64,000 bases of DNA, from NCBI RefSeq assembly GCF_003590095.1, contig NC_039478.1, positions 15,004,001 to 15,068,000 of the forward strand, in the 5' to 3' direction. The stretch is from Trichoplusia ni (Eukaryota; Arthropoda; Insecta; Lepidoptera; Noctuidae). The position numbers were made by a program, and so were the translations under genes. Positions within the stretch are counted from its first letter, which is position 1, and every line of letters begins with the position of its first letter. Shown here piece after piece: positions 49,101 to 54,602 of this stretch. Under the pieces are notes generated by a model. The model saw nothing but the letters and a program-made list of their open reading frames with translations, searched no databases and was not told the origin of the DNA.

Positions 49101-50650
49101 ACTTCGTGAGATGAATACCAATATTTTACATGGTTAAATTATCATCTTAGTAACTTTCGACTTAGGTCCCTGTTATTTGATTTCTATATACTACATTATT
49201 ATCTATTTATGTTTTTTTCTCTAAACAGACCATTACGCTGACATGACAATAGTAAATAAGAGGTACTAAGTACCGCTTATTGAATACATTGTCACTTTAG
49301 CTAAAACTTTATTTGTTAACCACAATGCATGAAGGTGCTATGGTGAATGTGGTAGGTGATAAAATGCTCGGGGTAGTTTGCATCGCGTTCCAGTGGACCC
49401 TAGTACAGAGGAAGAGTGACGCTCTAGCTAGTAGAGGCAGAGGCTACGAGGATTTACAAGGCTAAAAAAACGGTGACATGACCCTAAAAGAAAGCAATAC
49501 TATCTAATGATTTATGTATACTCGTATGTATAATACATATTTCTCCGCGAAAAGTGAATAAAGGGTTTTGTGGAATAATATTCAGTGGAGGAGAAAATAC
49601 TATTCGCCTTTTCCGTGTTAATACGTTCAGCTCTCACCAATCTGATTGACAAGGGTGGGGGCGAATCTCGAAACATTCTGTTTTTGTTTTTACACGTTTT
49701 AGTTTTTGTAGATTTCTCTAGGGATAAATGGAACGGACGTAAATCTTACATGGAAAACGCTTAGACTAGCTGACCCAGTTGTATAGTTTTGAAGTAAAAA
49801 GTTTATATATTATGGTGAATGTGCTTTATAAAACCTTCTTATAATTATAAGTATACTTCTGTACGTCTTAAGATATTGAGTTTTGACATGATTTAAATTT
49901 TTGATGAGCTAATCTGTTTTCACCTGTACTTAAAATGTGTAGGACACCATAGCTCGTGTCGGGCCAAAGTTTTTCAAAATAAGGCTATGATAAAAATCAC
50001 CTTTAGGACATGAAAGACATAGCAAATATTTGTATTATCGAGCAAAAAAAACTGTGATAAATAAGTTTTTAAGCTTTGCTTTTAAGTTACATTTTTTTTA
50101 ATGAAGCTAGTTTTGTTACATTTTTTTGTAAATGAGGCGTCTGGATTTATTTAACTGACATTTGCAGACTGATTTTATTAGTCTTGATTTGATAAATTTT
50201 TCCATTCTTACTCAAGTTTATAACCTCTTTCTGGAACCTAATAATGAGAGTAAATTGAATCAAACATAAATTCGTGATGAATCTAATAACCGTTTTAAAA
50301 TCGTCTATTACGTTTTAAAAAATAAAATATTCTCACGCTACTTATATCGGCTGTTACACGTTATTTATAACTTTGACAATGACATAACAATATCAGAATA
50401 ATTACCTACACATTCTCTCTCGTGTTAAACACACGTACTTAGTAAACATCATTTAAACATTCGGTAAGATATTTATACAATCACAACGATTCTAATTAAA
50501 GTAAGACGTATAAATAAACAAATGCAACCTTGAAACTCTGAAATATAATCGTAAAAAATGAATACGACTAAAAAAAGCCAAGTAAAAAAACAAATTAAAA
50601 AAAAAAACAAAAAAAGAACTATTTTAAAAAAAGTACTCACAACATGACAT
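28121..50650 (-). CDS. SELENBP1: Methanethiol oxidase (selenium-binding protein 1 family), whole gene, 11 coding exons
   Basis: Members of this family are cytosolic beta-propeller enzymes that oxidise methanethiol to formaldehyde, hydrogen sulfide and hydrogen peroxide, and can bind selenium. Joining the 11 exons listed separately gives 1425 nt including TAA, or 474 residues, close to the usual about 472. Every exon phase matches its neighbour. Family landmarks run in order: GPGYASPLDA near the N-terminus, TVDVDPKSPTYCQ with the conserved Cys (Cys54) tied to selenium binding, DELHHSGWNVCSSC (67-80), HTTHCLATGEIMIS, GYDFWYQP, PLEVRFLHDP, ILSLDDKYLYTSTWLHGEVR, QMIQLSLDGKRLY, and the C-terminal YPGGDCTSDIW. 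Introns range from 103 to 10,382 bp; intron 3 houses a LINE and intron 8 is GC-AG. No frameshift or internal stop is present, so the gene looks functional. Confidence 0.95.
28586..28704 (-). CDS. SELENBP1: Methanethiol oxidase exon 10
   Basis: Acceptor ATCTAG, donor AAG|GTACGA. It reads GGWIVKLDVDTVNGGMKLDP then DFLVHFGNEPDGPALPHEI, the last propeller segment preceding the conserved RYPGGDC. The family usually has AHE where this has PHE. Residues 420-459; it ends in phase 2. Confidence 0.93.
29628..29777 (-). CDS. SELENBP1: Methanethiol oxidase exon 9
   Basis: Acceptor CTTATCAG, donor GAG|GTAAAT. It encodes ERPQPVVVKGKTLQGSPQMI and QLSLDGKRLYASSSLFSPWD, ending KQFYPKMAQE, residues 370-419. 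It is the target of the GC-AG intron, and the reading frame fixes the upstream exon end at phase 0. Confidence 0.93.
30154..30341 (-). CDS. SELENBP1: Methanethiol oxidase exon 8 (followed by a GC donor)
   Basis: After the acceptor TTCTTTCAG it reads LMGDIILSLDDKYLYTSTWL, HGEVRQYDITDREHPKLTGK and ends EIQVVEDKESK, residues 307-369. The only junction that keeps frame and family length is AAG|GCAAGA, a GC donor. If not spliced there, the frame adds ARNSFVKYEL and stops at 30,121, removing the last quarter of the propeller. Confidence 0.9.
30828..30925 (-). CDS. SELENBP1: Methanethiol oxidase exon 7
   Basis: Acceptor TTAATTTAG, donor ACG|GTGAGA. It reads FYKKPDGEWIAHKVIDIPAK then KVVKDGVESEIN, residues 274-307. 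It corresponds to the segment with the conserved V-I-x-(V/I)-P-x-K-K-V pattern. Confidence 0.92.
31231..31428 (-). CDS. SELENBP1: Methanethiol oxidase exon 6
   Basis: Acceptor CCTCCCCAG, donor CAG|GTACGA. It reads GFHVEDVPNKDLYGSSLNIY, KWSTHELQQVIDLGPEGIAP and LEVRFLHDPKSGEGFVGCAL, residues 208-274. These are signature blocks of the family (LYGS, PLE.RFLH.P, GFVGCAL). It starts in phase 2 and ends in phase 2. Confidence 0.95.
32164..32275 (-). CDS. SELENBP1: Methanethiol oxidase exon 5
   Basis: Acceptor TTTATTTTAG, donor GAC|GTAAGT. It reads SWTKGNKFAKFGYDFWYQPY and HDVMFATEWGRPRNFK, residues 171-208. GYDFWYQP is a strongly conserved block. The intron before it (32,276-32,378) is only 103 bp. 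Confidence 0.94.
32379..32538 (-). CDS. SELENBP1: Methanethiol oxidase exon 4
   Basis: Acceptor CATTACCAG, donor AAG|GTGAGT. It reads VIDGSEMRSFNCSFPHTTHC, LATGEIMISTMGDKDENGKG and DFVLIDSKTLKMK, residues 118-171. The HTTHCLA(T/S)GE block is a family hallmark. Upstream lies the 10.4-kb intron 3. Confidence 0.95.
33330..33400 (-). repeat. Possible LINE 3' tail in intron 3
   Basis: On the minus strand, TTAACGATCTCAGTTGCCCG is followed by AATAAATAAATTG and an ATT repeat, resembling the tail of a 5'-truncated LINE. No coding part is visible. Confidence 0.35.
34796..35036. other. Intron 3 sequence between exon 4 and the LINE, no gene recognised
   Basis: Frames of 70-78 codons at 32,817-33,029 and 34,796-35,032 have no support. 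The weak repeat near 34,200 belongs to the GACGGAC family. Confidence 0.35.
35037..35043 (-). repeat. Short target-site duplication of the SINE, one copy
   Basis: AATTAAA on the minus strand directly after the SINE; the matching copy is 35,191-35,197. Short and AT-rich, so only suggestive. Confidence 0.45.
35044..35190 (-). repeat. tRNA-derived SINE next to the LINE 3' end
   Basis: On the minus strand it starts CGGATGGAGTGGTTGAGGTC (A-box region) and has CGCAGGTTCGTTCCCGC (B box), then ATCCACGAATGCTGG and a TTGTGCATATGAG body. It shares its body with 18,301 and 46,448. It abuts the (ATT)n tail of the LINE and is flanked by AATTAAA on both sides, so it probably inserted at the LINE tail. Confidence 0.7.
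35203..35224 (-). repeat. (AAT/ATT)n tail of the LINE
   Basis: Seven or so AAT units on the plus strand, ATT on the LINE's strand, directly after its 3' UTR. Microsatellite tails instead of poly-A are typical of CR1/L2-like LINE clades. Confidence 0.75.
35496..38417 (-). CDS. LINE ORF2: APE-type endonuclease and reverse transcriptase
   Basis: The frame is open for 1019 codons from an ATG at 38,555; the likelier start is the Met at 38,417, giving about 973 residues. Numbered from 38,555, the endonuclease spans about 73-290 with catalytic Glu in ISEH (111), GDFN (220-223) and SDH (282-284). The reverse transcriptase spans about 555-800 with VIKPLYKK, YRPIAL, YCDMTQAFD (Asp651), GVPQGSVLGP and FADD (747-750). 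All key residues are present and no stop interrupts the frame, so it may encode an active enzyme for target-primed reverse transcription. Its 5' end overlaps ORF1 in another frame. Confidence 0.9.
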   Translation of the reverse strand: MICILSITPLVNNTKRKKTSFFYNKFINILHQNIAGLLSKSDALTVCLDELSMKNMDIDVICISEHFMMSGYEEYLTITNFELAACYCRSDSKRGGTCILVKTGLKWKEDHAIKQLSITNSFECCAVELSEIETIVVCIYRVPKNNNLNHFFNRLETLLNLLMQKPKRNIILCGDFNIDILKRNNTTLELECLLLNYNLNLEICQPTRIKSMTCIDNFAHNFGKKCKSDVIELALSDHTCQVLKCPVKKVYIHKYWYIKKRDYCKDNLKKFKKCIQSLSFSDVYECRDANSAYDLFLDTISMFHGLCFPLRVITVRTHQKPMWISRGIKTCSKKKRELLWHYRFKRNDLNRNKLKKYTSTYKKIIRLTKKAQNTFRIKSSLNRSKTTWNIINNSKQRHPKAFTGNLQIGTKTICHPIEIANSFNDFFVDKIEPIKYNNQRVALNLTKTTSHSMFMEPCTKYDIVNIVKTLKNTNSIGNDGIPTKVIKHVSNDISDALCYIINLSISSGVFPTSLKTAVIKPLYKKNAKDLLSSYRPIALVPVLSKIFEKYIYSRLQVYFENNNIFAESQKGFRKNKTINMAIYDFLNNVIENVDNKIPVCSVYCDMTQAFDYVDHNILLKKLEGYGIRGNILELMESYLRNRKQFVEISKLNPKNKFVQTYKSNCRNIAYGVPQGSVLGPLLFIIYINDMPQVSKYHMSLFADDSTVTIHGKNTNNFQNDVKTEINSIIHWMNHNNLKINIEKTKVMMFSQRASPVINIDYNNKNISQVNTSKFLGLIIDKKLNWKPHVEELNKRVSKSAYALYKLTPVVDTDAIITAYHGIAGSILRYGVIFWGNSTHQNIIFKQQKRCIRSMFGLKVTDSCQPYFIKYNILTLPSLYIYETAVFVKCNTHLFVNMSETNHRSRRDNHRLCVRKSKTTLMHKSVFCMAPIIYNHIPKQFKDVNIFQFKKALKKLLIQKCYYSISDFLLDKLS
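38347..39399 (-). CDS. LINE ORF1 with coiled coil and SGNH-like C-terminal half
   Basis: 350 residues. The N-terminal part is polar, with a predicted coiled coil at about 44-90 (ILDLTIAQQKISTLSSENTK) followed by a Lys/Asn-rich linker, features of an RNA-binding chaperone. The C-terminal half (about 155-335) has the rhythm of an SGNH/esterase domain as found in CR1/L2 ORF1s (MNDFCILLLS, NVIICSPTYKYG, a final NEYSGRINNRGMHTIF). The usual catalytic Ser and His motifs are not obvious, so any esterase activity is doubtful. It ends in TAATAA at the ORF2 junction. Confidence 0.8.
   Translation of the reverse strand: MNFFDTFRHKRTTSDSNDSIQNGTADETQSQPEISNDESDGSQEIIKSLQKRVDELILDLTIAQQKISTLSSENTKLKQINAKLQRKSNVDEQKKKKTTNNANPNKKKSITKQDSQRDSANQSNNLSTATSKLNVTPELQTSETKIQPVRPKKNKICIISTNKWNKITNIAETTLKEHSDDICHYISPHCNTEQLFRGIKTKLKAFTMNDFCILLLSEDDFTETSDHFQMILQIRTALEDIKNTNVIICSPTYKYGYYTNVYNWRVENFNNLLYLDILTREYAYFLDSNKHLSCDYTMFNEYSGRINNRGMHTIFKDINDFIHGIKTYDLHTIDNTPSEQHKEEEDQFFL
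39721..39743. repeat. Poly-T tract in the LINE leader region
   Basis: About 20 Ts on the plus strand, poly-A on the LINE strand, roughly 330 bp upstream of ORF1. It could be part of the leader or mark the boundary with an older insertion. Confidence 0.6.
39871..42920. other. Rest of intron 3, no gene recognised
   Basis: AT-rich sequence. The LINE leader may extend to about 40,260, where AGTAGATGGCGCTGTCGCCA lies on the minus strand. A 65-codon frame at 40,532-40,729 is unsupported. Confidence 0.35.
40231..40250 (-). promoter_or_regulatory. CTCF-like motif
   Basis: AGTAGATGGCGCTGTCGCCA on the minus strand contains TAGATGGCGC, which fits the insect CTCF core (AGRTGGCGC). It may lie in the leader of the LINE. 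Motif likeness only. Confidence 0.3.
42921..43106 (-). CDS. SELENBP1: Methanethiol oxidase exon 3
   Basis: Acceptor TTTGTCCTCAG, donor AAG|GTTAGT. It encodes residues 56-117: VIARTHTGSVGDELHHSGWN, VCSSCHDNPSLKRNLLILPA and VFIVDVGTDPRKPTMHK. It holds the DELHHSGWN and CSSC motifs. Both borders are in phase 0. Confidence 0.95.
44130..44284 (-). CDS. SELENBP1: Methanethiol oxidase exon 2
   Basis: Acceptor TTTATTCCCAG, donor CAG|GTAAGT. It encodes residues 4-55: TRGPGYASPLDALNNGPREE, then LLYVVCVQPDPTKQDYLSTV and DVDPKSPTYCQ. The exon begins with GT, completing a TGT Cys codon whose first T comes from exon 1. Cys54 in TYCQ aligns with the Cys implicated in selenium binding in the family. Confidence 0.95.
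44285..45970. other. Right part of intron 1, no gene recognised
   Basis: AT-rich; no exon supported in this part of the intron. The 45,974-46,009 inverted repeat follows. Confidence 0.35.
45974..46009. repeat. Inverted repeat, 12-bp perfect arms
   Basis: AACAATGTATAC (45,974-45,985) pairs exactly with GTATACATTGTT (45,998-46,009) around a 12-base loop, in intron 1 of the methanethiol oxidase gene. Confidence 0.65.
46448..46590 (+). repeat. tRNA-derived SINE, diverged
   Basis: ACAGCCGAGTGATTGAAGTC is an A-box region and TTTGTTCGATCCCCACG a B box, then TAATATCCACGAATGCTTG. The body matches the copies at 18,301 and 35,044. It explains most of the 122-codon minus-strand frame at 46,346-46,714, which is not a gene. 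Confidence 0.65.
47758..47890 (+). CDS. Tentative nested gene, exon 1 (hydrophobic small protein)
   Basis: An ATG directly after an in-frame TAA opens a 44-codon frame (MKNDEEVESKTLVLRKTLNQ, then KLFECGQILEILLHLITATS, LWYE) ending at the donor GAAG|GTATGT. A membrane segment is likely at ILEILLHLITATSLW. It joins in phase with a good open frame after the acceptor ending at 48,083. I recognise no family. It lies in intron 1 of the methanethiol oxidase gene on the opposite strand. Confidence 0.35.
48084..48298 (+). CDS. Tentative nested gene, exon 2
   Basis: After GCAGTTTCTTAG the joined frame reads DSHFHNECKYWIVIFIGLAV, VEYSMYSGFVTKKYLNHLKC and RYKDTECVSYKYNICVGHFL, ending VFAVLGQWLKR and TAA. 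With exon 1 this gives 115 residues with three hydrophobic segments. A strong donor AAG|GTAAGG overlaps the stop. Splicing there to the acceptor TTTCTCTAAACAG at about 49,228 would end the protein RPLR instead. No family recognised; it could be a chance frame pair. Confidence 0.35.
48299..50630. other. Left part of intron 1, no further gene recognised
   Basis: A 106-codon frame (48,244-48,564) overlaps the tentative exon 2 in another frame and is unsupported. A fragment at about 49,765-49,830 starts ACTAGCTGACCCAGTTG, like an RTE-type repeat. Otherwise AT-rich. Confidence 0.35.
50641..50650 (-). CDS. SELENBP1: Methanethiol oxidase exon 1, 10 coding nucleotides
   Basis: On the minus strand ATGTCATGTT is followed by the donor GTGAGTAC. 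The final T joins GT of exon 2 to give TGT, so the protein starts MSCC-TRGPGYASP, as expected for a family whose N-terminus is Cys-rich just before GPGY. Phase, donor, Cys content and a TATA/initiator pair just upstream agree. Intron 1 would be 6,356 bp. The exon is too short for certainty without transcript data. Confidence 0.75.
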
Positions 50651-50674
50651 TTTGCTGCCGGCTTCTTGTGATAC

Positions 50675-50705
50675 TGGCACTTGAATGACTAACAGACCAC
50701 TTATA
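50675..50705 (-). promoter_or_regulatory. Candidate core promoter of the methanethiol oxidase gene
   Basis: On the minus strand TATAAG begins at 50,705, and a CAGT initiator has its A at 50,675, exactly 30 bp downstream. This is normal TATA-to-start spacing. It would give a 24-25 nt leader before the ATG at 50,650. An additional upstream noncoding exon cannot be excluded. Confidence 0.5.
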
Positions 50706-51063
50706 GAGTAAATGCACACAGACTAGCAAAACAAGATGATAACAATATATCTCCATCCCTTTCTATCTTGTTACATAATATGAAATAGATGTACCGGTTT
50801 GAATGTTTTACTGAGCACTGTATTTTGGTTAAATATTAAGAGTGAAGTGTTATTGAGTGGATTCTTTAAAAGAATGATTGATAATAGAGAAACGGTGTTC
50901 GAGGACAGATAAATCAAAACTGATTATTTGTTTTGACAGCGTGATAGTGTAAGAAACAAATCATTAGAGAAGATAAACAGTATGGATGAATGTAAGATGC
51001 GAGTCGCTGCGGTGACAAAGCGACCGCTGTACCGATTAAAACTCTTTGATAACATCCAAGAAT

Positions 51064-51293
51064 AAATTGTGAGTCCCGGCTGTTATTCCTACATATATGA
51101 CAGTCGTTACAGGTAGTCAGAAGCTTGAAAAGTCTGACAGCCAGTCTAACCAAGGGGTATCGTGTTGCCCAGATAACTGGGTTGAGGAGGTCAGATCGGC
51201 AGTCGCTCCTTGTAAAGCACTGGTACTCAGCTGAAACCGGTTGGACTGGTAGCCGACCCCAACATAGTTGGGAAAAGGCTAGGCCGAAGATGA
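51064..51293 (+). repeat. 5S-derived SINE body, 5'-truncated
   Basis: It begins TTGTGAGTCCCGGCTG, runs through ACAGCCAGTCTAACCAAGG, GGTACTCAGCTGAAACCGG and GTAGCCGACCCCAACATAG, and ends GGCCGAAGATGAC. It is nearly identical to the body at 17,924 but lacks the 5S-like head. The minus-strand frame of 138 codons over it is a shadow. Confidence 0.85.
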
Positions 51294-53671
51294 CCAATAG
51301 GGATTGCATTTCTTGTAGTATCAACCTCAAGTATTACAACTCCTTGCTGCTTTGATACACCCTCATGAACTACTACTAATACTTGCACGAGGACTACCTG
51401 CTTTCCTTATACCGCTCTCATTTTCTACTACTATATTCTACCTGGTTACCACCCTTATCTATTGCTATTATCAGCTCTTCTGCTGCAGAATATACCGAAA
51501 TCAACATTTTAAATTTAAAATGTAAACATTCTCTATGCGCCTATGTGTAGCGTTCCATCTAGATACAGTTAGCAGTTTATGCGTGAAAGTGTAACAAACA
51601 ATCACGCATCTTCACGAAGTCGTGGTTTACGAACGCTTCCTATACTTATACTCATAGCCGAGTAATATAAAGCCGGTTTGATCTCCGCGTGAAACAAGCA
51701 TTGGTGTCATTCATTTATAGGTACTTGTCCTAAGTCTGGGTATTTTATACACGTGACTTAAATGTTTTCGAAACTCCCGCCAAACAAGCATTCAATTCCT
51801 TATTGCGGGAGTCGTGAATATGTATACAAGCACTAGTAGTGACTTAATCACCGCTTTTGTAGTTGGAAAGAACCTAATTTGCCTAACAAAGTGGTAGTGT
51901 ACAAAGTGATAATATATGAATTATTGTGTGATATAATCCCAGCACTCATTGTTATTTTCGAATTCATGAGCATATAATAAAGTAATTATCACTTGCTAAA
52001 AACGGTTAAGGAAATAATCGTGAAGAGGCCTTGAGACAACACTTAAGAATTTTCAATCGCTGTATAGACGCTCTGCATTTTATACAAACTTAACTAAAAG
52101 AAAAAGCAGAACAGGTTTTTATTTTAGAATTGACCTAAAAAAACATTTAGATGCACTAAACTACACCCTAATTTGAAACTTGTGTCATCATAATGTGTTC
52201 GTTGGATAACAAACAATGATGAGACGTATTTTATTAATTTAATTGTGACGAACACAATGAATACAAAAAAAGAACTTATCAATTAAAAAAATATATATAT
52301 GGCTCGATAATGGTTTATCAAAACATAAATATCTTCGTGGGGCAAATAAATCAGTAAAAACCAGCAATGATTTGTAAAATCTTATCTTTGTCAAAATAAG
52401 CGATTGATCAACAGTTTTACATCATACCTAGTGATAATGCTTTTTAGCTTCTAATCCAGATATCATTATCTGGATCACTATCTGACATGCATGGAAATAA
52501 TAATCACGTCTCCAAGCACTACATTTTCAAAATAGTTTGTGCGCTCAACGAAATCTATTTAAGTCAAGGTAGTTCATTCTATCGCATGAATTTAGGGAGA
52601 TTCGTCCTAAAATTGACAGAAATAGACGAAAATGGTCTATAGGTGTTTATAAACGTTATATTTAATTTGTTTGAGATGAAGTTTATCAAGATATGATTGT
52701 ATTTAAAATTTTCCAATCTCATTATAATAACAATAAATTATAAGTATCTTAAAACGCGACTTTTCTACTTAATATTCTTTATTGTTACACTCCCACTGAA
52801 ATAAAAATGGAAGAATACTTATAACTTTTTATTTTGTGGAGGTTTTGAACATCATAAAAAGGTTTTATAAGAAAAGTTATAAGATCTAATAGACCGGCTA
52901 TAACTTGTAACAATAAAGAAATCAAAGAGCAAATATTGTAACAAAGTTGCAAGGCTTCGGTAACGGGGCGAAATAAATTTCTTAAGAAAACTCGAGTTTA
53001 TTGTAAAAAAAGGGTTTATAATAGAATAAAAATGTATGAAGACTTATAATTTTGTAAGAGCTTACAATTTATTACTGGCATTAAGAAATAAAGTTTAACA
53101 TAATGGTGTTTATGTTCAATATTACTATTTATTAAATGTAGGTATGAATTAATGAGTACTATTTTCGATCTGTTAGGGACTTGATAAAGGATTGAGTAAA
53201 ATCTTTCTTAACTTAAAAATGATATCCAGTATATTAACAAAAAACAAACTTACTTCAAGAATATTAATCTTCATCTGGTATCCCTAGAAAACAGTCAACT
53301 TGGTTTTATATCTCTGACGCAATCATTATGAAGACCATTAATCAAGATACACCTGAGCAAAACATAAGATAGAACTGAGGCTTCCCCTGCTGGCAAAATG
53401 TGAGCAATAATATAATTCCGCGAGCGTAACGTCGTTAAGATCTTGCTAGGCGAAGATATAGCTCCACAATATAAAACGCTACATGAAGAAATAAGACAGA
53501 CATATCGTACATACGTGCTTTGTGATACAATCGGCTTGCACTTCCCCTTCTAGCGCACTTCGAAACACTACGACTTATAATACGCTTATTGTCAGTTCAG
53601 AATTTAAAAGTCTTTTCACGTAACTTGTATACAAATTGTCTATCAATACAACTTAGCAACTATTGATGCAT
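51294..53671. other. DNA between the methanethiol oxidase promoter and the 170-residue gene
   Basis: No exon supported. A piece at about 51,550-51,610 (AGCAGTTTATGCGTGAAAG and TAACAAACAATC) resembles the end of an RTE-type repeat. It would contain the 3' UTR of the leftward 53,672-54,184 gene. The nearest AATAAA in that direction is near 53,070. Confidence 0.35.
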
Positions 53672-54184
53672 CTATCTTCTCCTTCGTAGTAGAAGTTTTC
53701 TCCGGCCTGTCTTTCGGTTGTGTGTGTGCGTGTTACTGTCTTGCATTATCCTCCTTAGACTTGCGTGCTGGTGGAACTCGTGCCGGATTGAAATATGTCT
53801 GCTTATATTCTTGAACAGAATATGCCACAAAGCTTTGTCCTTGTTCTTCCACAATAAATCTGCAGTCTTCTCCTTAATCCTACGCATATTTTCCTCCAGT
53901 CTCCTAGCTTTTATTTCCATTTGTATGAGGGAACGGGTCGTATTTGTCAAAAGGCGGTACAGGTATTCTTTTCTTCGAGTTTTCGTTGGCTCCGTTGCGC
54001 TCGAATTTATCATAGACTCGTATTCAGTGCTGTCCTCGAGCTCTTGAATATCGTCCAAATCCGTGATTTGTGATTGCGTATTTTTTGTGCGGAGAAATAC
54101 ACCGGTAAGTAATATAGCAAGCACGAAACTTAGTAGCATGAGGAGTTTGGCATGGTTGTAGAGGGGTCTGGCTATGAAATTCAT
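53672..54184 (-). CDS. Predicted type II single-pass membrane protein, unknown function
   Basis: An intronless frame of 170 residues, one of the longest outside the LINE. It starts MNFIARPLYNHAKLLMLLSF with a hydrophobic anchor at about 14-31 behind a short basic N-terminus, so the C-terminus should face the lumen or outside. Three N-glycosylation sequons follow (Asn60, Asn81, Asn126). An acidic stretch is at 42-56 and an amphipathic helix rich in Arg/Glu/Lys at 84-115. The tail is very basic (GRRKLLLRRRR). I recognise no family. Support: length, sensible topology, purine at -3 of the ATG, and a CpG-rich patch just upstream. It could be lineage-specific, or one exon of a larger gene. Confidence 0.55.
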   Translation of the reverse strand: MNFIARPLYNHAKLLMLLSFVLAILLTGVFLRTKNTQSQITDLDDIQELEDSTEYESMINSSATEPTKTRRKEYLYRLLTNTTRSLIQMEIKARRLEENMRRIKEKTADLLWKNKDKALWHILFKNISRHISIRHEFHQHASLRRIMQDSNTHTHNRKTGRRKLLLRRRR

Positions 54185-54189
54185 GACAG

Positions 54190-54480
54190 TGAGTTGTGGG
54201 TTGTCGGTACCATAATAAACACGTCACGTTGCATCGGGATGCATGTTTGTTTGTGTGCGAACGGCGGCTGTGTGTTTCGAGCAACAAGTCACGTGGTCGG
54301 CACGGAGCGCGGACGGCGCCCTCTCGCGGCGTCGGCGAAAACGGCACTGGCTGGAGTGAAAACACGCCGGTGCGTCGCACCCCACGAATTTCCCCAATGA
54401 CTTTTCCTCTTGGATGTGGGAAAGGGCGTTTTATTTGGATGTGACAGCTATACTTAAACACTTTGCGACGCGGGTCGGAT
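54190..54480 (-). promoter_or_regulatory. CpG-rich patch, likely promoter or leader of the 170-residue gene
   Basis: This is the most GC- and CpG-rich segment of the window (for example CGGACGGCGCCCTCTCGCGG and GCGTCGGCGAAAACGG), directly upstream of the ATG at 54,184. In moth genomes such patches often coincide with first exons and promoters. Frames in it (82 and 192 codons) are by-products of few AT-rich stop codons. Confidence 0.45.
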
Positions 54481-54602
54481 CGCGTAATTAAACCGCAATG
54501 TTGTATGACAACGATTAAACTGTCATTTTCGATGTAGAGTCTGGTAACTGAAGGAATGAAAATTAAATTGTTTTGGGTTTTCATTATTGTTACAGTCAAC
54601 AA

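Noticed and set aside
50914..51330. 138-codon minus-strand frame
   Set aside because: Antisense to the 5S-type SINE body at 51,064-51,293.
54024..54602. 192-codon minus-strand frame
   Set aside because: Overlaps the start of the 170-residue frame and runs through the CpG-rich patch, where stops are rare; its product is Arg/Pro/His-rich without a domain.
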